From a virus: a DNA stretch of 64,000 nt. Below the pieces are notes generated by a model. That model was not told where the DNA came from and did not search any database. It was given only the letters and a program-made list of their open reading frames with translations. Below are positions 57,646 to 64,000 of the stretch, piece by piece; the stretch's first letter is position 1, and each line of letters opens with the position of its first letter. The stretch lies in IMG/VR virus record IMGVR_UViG_3300005533_000002, positions 1-64,000 of that record; one strand, written 5' to 3'. Made by a program: the position numbers and the translations under genes.

Positions 57646-58598
57646 TGATGCACCGTAGCGGTTATATCCCCATTGCAGCCCAATCCGAAGCCGGCGAGAT
57701 CGAAGGAAACGTTTAGCGGCGGCCCGCAATTGGCTGACAGGATGCTTCCGGCGTTGGGTGAGCCACCGTTAGGACAGAGCCAGGAAAAACAGAAGCTGCC
57801 GGCGGGTGTAAAGTTGCAGGGCGCTGGATCAGAGCCCGTACAGCAGCGGAACGCAAACGGCGCCAGGATATTGTTCGATGGCGGATTGTCTTCCCACTGG
57901 CCATCGGTGCTGTTGAACACGAGGGCAATGCCCGACTCATTCGCGCCGGCAAAGTCCCCGGTGCCACCGGCCAAATCCAGGGTTAGGGTATTGGGAAGCT
58001 GGCCGGGACAGCAACCAGTCATCTGGCCACCGCCAGTAATCTGCACGCTGGCCGAGTCCCGGCCCTGGCCGCGTTCGGTATCAATTACCTGCCGCGCGTT
58101 TGGCGCGTAGGCGTCAAACCACCAAACGCCCGTGGGGTTGCCGTGATTGTCGAGAACCGGATAGAGCAATACAACCTGGTTAACCTTCGTGGTGGGAACG
58201 CTGGCTGATGGCGCCAGTCCATCTTGATCGAAGAATGCGTTCCCTGCATTCAACGCGAATGCTGCCGTGTCGCCAAACGGCGTAGTGGATTCGCCGTGCA
58301 TCAGGATGGTCCGGTGGCCACCCGGCTTCGGAACGAAATCGTGGCGAACCTCATCGTACTCGACTTCGATGAAATCAAAGGGGGCAAAACCAATGGCTGC
58401 GCCAGTCTGGAAGCGATGCAGCCTGGCTAAGACGCGCTGCGACGCGACAACGCCGGCCAGCTTGGCCTTGAGCCGCATGGCGTCCGGCAGGTTGAGCGAG
58501 TCGAGCGGCGGCGCGGACCATAGCCGGTTCCGGCGCATCATTTCTTGGCGAAACCGCTGGAAGAAATCTGGAGTCAGTTCGTCGCCCGGCGAAATCAT
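57642..58598 (-). CDS. Tail-operon protein
   Basis: 318 residues. N-terminal helical part (FFQRFRQEMMRRNRLWSAPP), then mixed beta with Gly/Asp rich segments and many Cys late (TGCCPGQ, FRCCTGSDPAPC, SWLCPNG, ANCGPP). Likely a virion protein. No family recognised. Confidence 0.7.
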   Translation of the reverse strand: MISPGDELTPDFFQRFRQEMMRRNRLWSAPPLDSLNLPDAMRLKAKLAGVVASQRVLARLHRFQTGAAIGFAPFDFIEVEYDEVRHDFVPKPGGHRTILMHGESTTPFGDTAAFALNAGNAFFDQDGLAPSASVPTTKVNQVVLLYPVLDNHGNPTGVWWFDAYAPNARQVIDTERGQGRDSASVQITGGGQMTGCCPGQLPNTLTLDLAGGTGDFAGANESGIALVFNSTDGQWEDNPPSNNILAPFAFRCCTGSDPAPCNFTPAGSFCFSWLCPNGGSPNAGSILSANCGPPLNVSFDLAGFGLGCNGDITATVHQ

Positions 58599-58600
58599 GG

Positions 58601-59083
58601 TCAGCTCATCACAATGTTGGTGCCCTCGTAACCTTGGCCGTAGTCGGCCACCACGAAAGTAGTGGGCTGGCGTTCCTGATGGTAAAAGACCCAGCGAAAG
58701 CGATTGTACGTCGGCGAGAACACGCGCATCAACTCAACTGGTGTGCCGGCCGCAATGTTAGCCCGCCCGTTCTGCTCGATGGCCGGATCAGTATTCACGT
58801 CGGATTGTAGGCCGCCGGGGCGCGGCACCAAGACACCGCCCTGAACAATCTGTTCAGTCCAAGCGTACACGTTGCCGTTGGACGCACCGAGTCGAGCCGA
58901 GAGCGTGCCAGCATCCTGATTGGTCGGTGAGCTGGCCAGTCGAATAAGCCAGCCGAAGCTTCCGAAAATTGCGTGGATTGGAGGTGCCGGACTGACGATG
59001 CTTTGGCGGCGCAAGTCGGCAACGGCCCGGTTCAGCTCTTCGGCTGTGGGAATGGGCGCATCATTGTTCAGATTCCAGGGCAT
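58601..59083 (-). CDS. Tail-operon protein
   Basis: 160 residues. Starts with NNDAPIPTAEELNRAVADLR, a short helix typical of tail proteins, then beta-rich to YGQGYEGTNIVMS. Overlaps the previous gene by 23 bases. Family unknown. Confidence 0.68.
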   Translation of the reverse strand: MPWNLNNDAPIPTAEELNRAVADLRRQSIVSPAPPIHAIFGSFGWLIRLASSPTNQDAGTLSARLGASNGNVYAWTEQIVQGGVLVPRPGGLQSDVNTDPAIEQNGRANIAAGTPVELMRVFSPTYNRFRWVFYHQERQPTTFVVADYGQGYEGTNIVMS

Positions 59084-59450
59084 GGGCTCTTCCGATAATG
59101 TTTTCAGCGTCCTGGTAGGCCACGGCCCGATTGTCGCCGACTAACAGCCAGTCCCCCGGAAGAATGGGTCTCGATGAATTGCCTATTGCTGCTCCAGGCT
59201 TCAGCCACGCAGAGCAACCCACGCTATCTGCCGGGACAGCAAAAACAAGTTCGTAGGGTCCGGCATACCACTCGTCCTTACGAGCATCCCAACGGTAAGC
59301 GTCCGGATTGGTGGCAAGAAGATTCCTGACCATGTCGAGCTGATGGTGATTTTTGCAGCGCACAACCACGATAATATATCCGTTGGCGCGCCGGTCCGAT
59401 GTACCATAGCCCTCGGGATGCCGGTTCCTGGCAAAGACTGCGAGAATCAT
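59061..59450 (-). CDS. Tail-operon protein
   Basis: 129 residues. RRANGYIIVVVRCKNHHQLD and a beta-rich second half with PGDWLLVGDNRAVAYQDAEN. Between two tail genes. Function unknown. Confidence 0.68.
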   Translation of the reverse strand: MILAVFARNRHPEGYGTSDRRANGYIIVVVRCKNHHQLDMVRNLLATNPDAYRWDARKDEWYAGPYELVFAVPADSVGCSAWLKPGAAIGNSSRPILPGDWLLVGDNRAVAYQDAENIIGRAHALESEQ

Positions 59451-59459
59451 GCGTAAACC

Positions 59460-60668
59460 TCACAGGAAGTACAATAGCGGGGTGAAATCCGCAAGAGCGT
59501 AAATGAAGCCGTAGTCGTTTACGGCTATCCCGACGTTGTTTGTGTACGGACCGATTTGGCTGCCATCCGTCCACAGCAGCGGCGGCGATGGCTGCGTTTG
59601 CGACATGGCTGCCGGTGTGGCCAGCGAGCGGACGTACTGGTATCCAGGTTGCGTGGTGCCGGCCTTGCCATCGGGGTTCCCGTTGTAAAGGGACAGCCAC
59701 GAGTTGGGCTGAAATGATGTCTTGAACACAATATCCCACACCGGCGCACCGTTGAGCGTCCATGTGCGCCGCGCCTCCATGCCCACAACCAGTAATGTAC
59801 TCGGCTGAAAGCCAAGGAAGCTGGTGCTGTTGACAGCGCCAATTATCTGGGCAATGGGGGCGAAGTACGGTGCCGGCAGATAGTGCCGCGTCAGACTGAA
59901 CTCGCCGCCCGGAATGATCTTGCCAACATCTTCGGCCAGCGTCGTGTAGGCCGATGGATTCGTGGTGCCGTAAACATCCTGGAGTCCCTTGCGAATGTCG
60001 GTGCCCAGCCAGGCTAATTGCGTCGATGGCACAGACAGGATTTGCCCGCTCACGTTCAGGGTGACATCCATGTCGAGCGGCATGTACGTGGCCGTTATTT
60101 TGGCGCGTTCGTAATAGATGCGCGGCGTTAGCGGATCGGCATCGTAGCCGCGAATCAAGCCCTCGATGCCCTCAACTTCCAGCTCGCGGCAGAACATCCA
60201 CGGCATGCCGGCGGAAAACACGTCGGGCAGATAGTAGGTTGGCACGCCGCCGGACTGGTTGACTGAGTAACCGAGCAAAGCGTTGCCGAAGTCCATCCAC
60301 TGAAACCACGGCACTTCGAAAATGCGCGTCCCCTTCCAGCCCGATCGGTTATACGAAACCTTCCCCGAGCCGGCGTACTCCTTCATGCTGATGAAGGTGG
60401 ATAGGTAGCCATTACCCTGGAAATAGGGCACCCACACACCTACCGGCGGGGCGTTGCCCTGCTGGCCGCTGCTTGTCTGATAGAATACTTGGCCCGTGGG
60501 AACGCCCAGCGTGGCCGGTTGGATCTTGTCCGGGTCGTCTGGCGTCCCCGTTGGCGAAGGAAATGCTTGCGGCGGCTGCGGGATGACGCTCGGCTGAAGC
60601 GGGTAACTCTGCTGCTCGGGCGGGAACGTGCCGGGCACAATCAGGTTTTCGAAGTCGTTGAGCGGCAT
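59460..60668 (-). CDS. Tail structural protein
   Basis: 402 residues directly downstream of the tape measure, the usual place of a distal tail or baseplate protein. Pro-rich start (QPSVIPQPPQAFPSPTG), then a long beta-rich body with FEVPWFQWMDFGNALLGYSV and YGTTNPSAYTTLAEDVGK. No family recognised. Confidence 0.72.
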   Translation of the reverse strand: MPLNDFENLIVPGTFPPEQQSYPLQPSVIPQPPQAFPSPTGTPDDPDKIQPATLGVPTGQVFYQTSSGQQGNAPPVGVWVPYFQGNGYLSTFISMKEYAGSGKVSYNRSGWKGTRIFEVPWFQWMDFGNALLGYSVNQSGGVPTYYLPDVFSAGMPWMFCRELEVEGIEGLIRGYDADPLTPRIYYERAKITATYMPLDMDVTLNVSGQILSVPSTQLAWLGTDIRKGLQDVYGTTNPSAYTTLAEDVGKIIPGGEFSLTRHYLPAPYFAPIAQIIGAVNSTSFLGFQPSTLLVVGMEARRTWTLNGAPVWDIVFKTSFQPNSWLSLYNGNPDGKAGTTQPGYQYVRSLATPAAMSQTQPSPPLLWTDGSQIGPYTNNVGIAVNDYGFIYALADFTPLLYFL

Positions 60669-60674
60669 GAGCGA

Positions 60675-62162
60675 TTATCCGGCCACGGCCATGAGTTTCG
60701 GTTTCTTGGGGTCAAGCTTATCGGCGATCTTGTCGAGCTTGTTGTTCGTCTGCACCTGCTGATCGTATTGCTTCCGTGCCCAAATGGACGGGTCGTTGAT
60801 GGCTCCCTGCTGGAGCTTCTTCCAGAAGCCCGCCAAATCCGAGAATTCGGCCGGCTTGCCACCGCCTTCGATTTTCGGGACGTTAACCCTATCGCCCGTA
60901 GCGCCGTCTCCCGTTGCTCCGGTGGACTGGATGGAAGCTTTGAGGCGATCGAGCAGTGCCGTGCCGCCCGGAATCCACGCAGCAATCCGTTGCCAGAGAT
61001 TGCCCAGAACCTCCGTCAGCATGCGCACGCCCCCGACGACCCAGCCCATTACCGTGATAAGTCCCACGAAGCCAAAGTAGACCGCCGTGATAATGGGAAA
61101 CAGATAGGGCAGCAGTTTCTTGAGCGGCTCGATTAACTGACGGAAGTTGTCCACTCCGGCTGCCCGGTACAATTCCTTGACCATGTCCATGATGTTGCGG
61201 AGCGCATCGGCAAGAACTTCCAGGATGGCGACAAAGGCCGGACCAACCATCTTGCCAATTTCTTCGATAACCTGACCGAAGGACTTCTTTACCTGTTCGA
61301 ATTTGAAGCCGGATGTTTCGCGGTCGGCAGCGGCCATTGTCGAGCCCTGACCGGCGAACTTTTCCAGGATTTTGCGGACGGCGTCCGGGTTCTGCGCTTC
61401 GAGTAGCTCGGCACGCATTTCCGGTCCCAGTTGCCTTCCCAGACGCATCTTGGCCGGGGCGAAGCCGCCTGGCTGGCGCATCATTTCCAAGGCACCCTGA
61501 AGCGACTTGTTGACTTCGGCAATCCGTTCGGCGGATGGTGCGGTGCCGGGCTCGGCGAAACGATGGGCGAGCATGACGGCGACTTTGGCCCAGTCGGCAG
61601 CGTCCTTGTACGACTTGGCCACCTTCTCGTTTTCCAGGATGAGGCGCCGGGCCTCGCCCACGGACAGGCGCGTGCTTTGGGCCAGCTGGTAGGCCCCTTC
61701 GGAAACCTTGTCCATCTCGCCCGCACTCTTGCCCAGCGCGTCCAGCAGGGACTTGGAACGAATCATCTCATCGTTCCACTTGATGAACGCGGACGTGGCC
61801 ATTGTGATAAAGGCTATTTCCGCAACCAGTACAGCCAAGACTGCCACAATGGCAGTGGCCAGCAGAGCAGTGGCGCCGGCGGTGGCACTGAGGCCACTCG
61901 TCAAGGGTCCGAGAGCCTGGGTGAGGCTGCTACTCACGCCCAGCATGTTGGCCATCTTGCTGACGGATTGCTTGAGGCTTTCTTGGAGCGTTTCCAGCGC
62001 CTTGGTAGTCCGTTCGATTTCCTTCTTGTCGATGACGGGCGCTCTACCGAGCATTTGGAGCTTGTCTAGCTGCCGGTGTACGGCGTCAAGGGTAGGTTGC
62101 AACTTTCCCGTTTCGGTGACGAGGTTGACAACCAAACGCGCCAGCTCAAATGTAGGACCCAT
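60675..62162 (-). CDS. Tape measure protein (short)
   Basis: 495 residues, helical with hydrophobic segments (ATALLATAIVAVLAVLVAEI, FIKWNDEM) and a C-terminal membrane-like stretch (LFPIITAVYFGFVGLITVMG). Placed between the chaperones and the tail genes. About 0.15 nm per residue suggests a tail near 75 nm. Overlaps the chaperone extension gene by 17 bases. Confidence 0.85.
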   Translation of the reverse strand: MGPTFELARLVVNLVTETGKLQPTLDAVHRQLDKLQMLGRAPVIDKKEIERTTKALETLQESLKQSVSKMANMLGVSSSLTQALGPLTSGLSATAGATALLATAIVAVLAVLVAEIAFITMATSAFIKWNDEMIRSKSLLDALGKSAGEMDKVSEGAYQLAQSTRLSVGEARRLILENEKVAKSYKDAADWAKVAVMLAHRFAEPGTAPSAERIAEVNKSLQGALEMMRQPGGFAPAKMRLGRQLGPEMRAELLEAQNPDAVRKILEKFAGQGSTMAAADRETSGFKFEQVKKSFGQVIEEIGKMVGPAFVAILEVLADALRNIMDMVKELYRAAGVDNFRQLIEPLKKLLPYLFPIITAVYFGFVGLITVMGWVVGGVRMLTEVLGNLWQRIAAWIPGGTALLDRLKASIQSTGATGDGATGDRVNVPKIEGGGKPAEFSDLAGFWKKLQQGAINDPSIWARKQYDQQVQTNNKLDKIADKLDPKKPKLMAVAG

Positions 62163-62373
62163 ATCCCCTCGCTTCCATTATCTTCCTGGCGCGTTTCAGG
62201 GCATCTTCCGGACGTTGCTGCTGTCGCATGCGGCGCACCCACGCGGCGTATTCTTCCGGGGAACCGATCCGCACCCCCTGGCCATCCGCTTTGCTGGCCC
62301 GACTGATCGCCACAAGCTGAGCCGGTGTCATGCGGGCGATTTCGTCGGGCAGCTTCTTGAGCCCCTGCATCAT
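62146..62373 (-). CDS. Tail assembly chaperone, second frame
   Basis: 75 residues from ATG 62373, which overlaps the previous stop (ATGA). The reading frame is open upstream as PDWPKFFLEMMQGLKKLP, so it may be reached by -1 slippage at TTTCTTG rather than by its own start. Ends over the tape measure start. This matches the G/GT arrangement of siphoviruses. Confidence 0.72.
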   Translation of the reverse strand: MMQGLKKLPDEIARMTPAQLVAISRASKADGQGVRIGSPEEYAAWVRRMRQQQRPEDALKRARKIMEARGYGSYI

Positions 62374-62951
62374 TTCAAGAAAGAACTTGGGCCAATCGGG
62401 CTCGCCGGCCTCACCATTGCAATGTTCATCTCCGGCGGCGTCTCCGGCACCAGGCTCGCCGCCGGCTTCGTAGGGTTTGTGTCTGAACCCTTGACTTGCA
62501 TGCTGTCTTGCAGTAACTGAGCAATCCTGTCCACCTTCTGCTTGAGGCTGGCGATCGGCTCGGCCAAGACAAGCTCGCGAACCGTGTCGTAATCCAACGT
62601 AGGATGGTTCGGCCGCGCTGCCAGCCAGATGAGCAGTGCGACTCCTTCGCCCTCTTGCAGAAGCCTCAAGGCGCCGCTGGAGTCGATTCCACCCGCGCCG
62701 CTCTTGGCGTCGTCGTGCGCCGCGCGCAGAATCAGTTCAGAAGCGTCCTTGAGAACCTGCGGCGCAAGGCCACGCCCGGAAAGGCTCTTGAGCGCCTCTC
62801 CGGCAACTTCCCACGGATCGGGCAAGCGTTCCTTGAGCCATGCCCGGATCGTCCCAAGCGCGCCAACGCTGTACTGAGACAGAAACAGCGTGCGGCCACC
62901 CAGCTCGATGGTGCCGGCCGCACCGGTCATCGTATGCAACTCTACTCCCAT
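62370..62951 (-). CDS. Tail assembly chaperone, first frame
   Basis: 193 residues with GGAGGCG before the ATG. ELGGRTLFLSQYSVGALGTI, then LIWLAARPNHPTLDYDTVRE resemble the gpG-type chaperone. Ends with PSSFLK then TGA. Just before the tape measure gene. Palindrome copy f lies in its leader. Confidence 0.75.
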   Translation of the reverse strand: MGVELHTMTGAAGTIELGGRTLFLSQYSVGALGTIRAWLKERLPDPWEVAGEALKSLSGRGLAPQVLKDASELILRAAHDDAKSGAGGIDSSGALRLLQEGEGVALLIWLAARPNHPTLDYDTVRELVLAEPIASLKQKVDRIAQLLQDSMQVKGSDTNPTKPAASLVPETPPEMNIAMVRPASPIGPSSFLK

Positions 62952-62966
62952 ACCGTCGCCTCCATC

Positions 62967-62990
62967 AGTGGCTCAAAAAGTTGAGCCGCT
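62967..62990. promoter_or_regulatory. 24-bp palindrome, copy f
   Basis: AGTGGCTCAA-AAAG-TTGAGCCGCT read on the plus strand, 16 bases upstream of the chaperone ATG, between tail tube and chaperone genes. Confidence 0.75.
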
Positions 62991-62995
62991 CGCGT

Positions 62996-63448
62996 TTAGG
63001 CCGGATCAAGAATCGGGCCGCTGAAGCTGGCGGCCAGCCGCCAATCGACGGCACCGGAATTCGGATCTAGCACGACGCTGTTATCTTCCACAAAGATGGT
63101 GCCGACGTAGGCCGAACCGGGATCGGCGGCGTTGAGCCAGCCAGGGCGACGGACATACGCGGAAATCGCGTACAGGGCACCCTGGCGAAGCTGCGGCGGC
63201 GTGATGGGCTGGCCGACGCGCCAGTGGCCTTCGGCGGAAAGTGAACCCCCGGACGGACCGGGCGAATACTCTTGCCAAATCTGATTGACACCAGCAACGA
63301 CGGCGCCAGAGGTCGAACCGGTGACCTCGGTTTTCTTGGCCATTTTCTTGATTTCGACCTTGCTCATAGGCATTTCAGTCGAATTTACGAAGAGAGCCAC
63401 AGAAGCGCCGGTCAGGGTGACCGAACTCTGCTCAACTGGGGCTGCCAT
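62996..63448 (-). CDS. Tail tube protein (probable)
   Basis: 150 residues from ATG 63448 (AGAGGA upstream). Beta-rich: VTLTGASVALFVNSTEMPMS, KVEIKKMAKKTEVTGSTSGA. Ends in ILDPA. Directly before the chaperones and tape measure, the expected position of the major tail protein. Family by position and fold only. Confidence 0.75.
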   Translation of the reverse strand: MAAPVEQSSVTLTGASVALFVNSTEMPMSKVEIKKMAKKTEVTGSTSGAVVAGVNQIWQEYSPGPSGGSLSAEGHWRVGQPITPPQLRQGALYAISAYVRRPGWLNAADPGSAYVGTIFVEDNSVVLDPNSGAVDWRLAASFSGPILDPA

Positions 63449-63464
63449 AGGAGTATCCTCTTGG

Positions 63465-64000
63465 TTAGGCGACGAAGACAAACGGTTTGTCTGCCTTCAA
63501 TTGGTGTTTGCAAATACCACTAATCCTCTTTGACATCTGGCAGTTCAAACAAAGAACCTGGAGACCGTCAGCAGAAAACTCTCTCTTTAGTAGTCTCCTG
63601 TATAGGTGCATGCCCCCGGCCCGCCAGCCGTGCTCTCTCCGGTGCTTACCACCGTCGTTGTTGACATGATCAACGCTGAGAAAATCGATTTCGTCTTCTC
63701 CGCAACAGCGACAAAAACAACCCCCTAACAACTCAAAGCATCGCCTCTTTAGAGCCAGATGAGCGCGCTTGCCCGCACTTCTGAATTTATCCAGGCATCC
63801 TGAACACGCCTTTCGACCGGGAACGTCCAGTTCCGAACCGCAGTTTTTGCAAAGCCCCGCCTCCCGAAAACGCTGGCGTCTCGTTTTCAAATCGTTGCAC
63901 AAAACTGGAAGACAACAATCCAAGCAGAGCGCCCTCCGATAAACCTCGTTGGAGCCGCACTTCTGACATTTGCCATTTCCGAGCGGGCATCTTTCGTGCT
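63465..64000 (-). CDS. HNH endonuclease with zinc ribbons (5' end outside window)
   Basis: The frame is open to the right edge, so the start is not seen; at least 178 residues. Several knuckles (KCQKCGSNE, CKNCGSELD, CSGC) precede an HNH core: CRCCGEDEIDFLSVDHVNND, GWRAGGMHLYRRLLKREFSA, LCLNCQMSK. Like the nested HNH at 31,552 it looks like a free-standing homing nuclease, here next to the tail tube gene. Confidence 0.82.
   Translation of the reverse strand, partial: HERCPLGNGKCQKCGSNEVYRRALCLDCCLPVLCNDLKTRRQRFREAGLCKNCGSELDVPGRKACSGCLDKFRSAGKRAHLALKRRCFELLGGCFCRCCGEDEIDFLSVDHVNNDGGKHRREHGWRAGGMHLYRRLLKREFSADGLQVLCLNCQMSKRISGICKHQLKADKPFVFVA

Overview
The window looks like most of the genome of a tailed temperate phage (siphovirus-like) or a free, excised prophage. 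It is GC-rich and almost fully coding. No host chromosomal genes are seen. Two features hint at a Planctomycetota-type host, but this is inference only: a primase-polymerase/DUF3987 replicase of a style I associate with that phylum and its phages, and a cargo of secreted Ig-like proteins.

Layout. Bases 1-4,800 (minus strand) carry the head module: major capsid protein, a gpD-like decoration protein with a repeat insertion, and a prohead protease/scaffold. A plus-strand island (4,985-6,674) holds an excisionase-like HTH, a GIY-YIG nuclease and a membrane protein. Minor head protein plus C39-like peptidase (with an intein), portal, a methyltransferase and a TPR glycosyltransferase follow up to about 16.6 kb. 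From 16.6 to 26 kb lie mostly secreted proteins. TerL and TerS are at 26-29 kb. From 29 to 44 kb come nucleotide metabolism (MazG, a HAD nucleotidase with an in-frame amber codon), two DNA methyltransferases, a nuclease, helicase, primase-polymerase, recombination ATPase, ParB and regulators. A ParB-methyltransferase fusion, integrase and a complete-looking attP (tRNA-Ala 3' half) occupy 45.7-48.6 kb. Small plus-strand genes run from 48.7 to 51.8 kb. From 52 to 64 kb (minus strand) are a lysis/cargo-like group (membrane proteins, serine protease, tyrosine-phosphatase-fold protein), tail proteins, tape measure, tail assembly chaperones and tail tube.

Gene order on the minus strand (TerS, TerL, portal, protease, decoration, capsid; then from the right edge tail tube, chaperones, tape measure, tail) is canonical if base 1 joins a point just beyond base 64,000. 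With phage genes on both sides of attP, this suggests a circular genome a little longer than the window.

Most notable features: (1) a homing endonuclease encoded antisense, codon-for-codon, inside the intein of the minor head protein; (2) a C5-methyltransferase gene broken at a C7 homopolymer, with a second conserved-looking frame and an HNH gene nested in it; (3) a 24-bp palindrome repeated six times just upstream of minus-strand genes; (4) a lambda-like attP with paired arm repeats on both sides; (5) an iteron-rich origin candidate; (6) a strongly structured intergenic RNA candidate. Names rest on motif recognition by eye; no database search was run.
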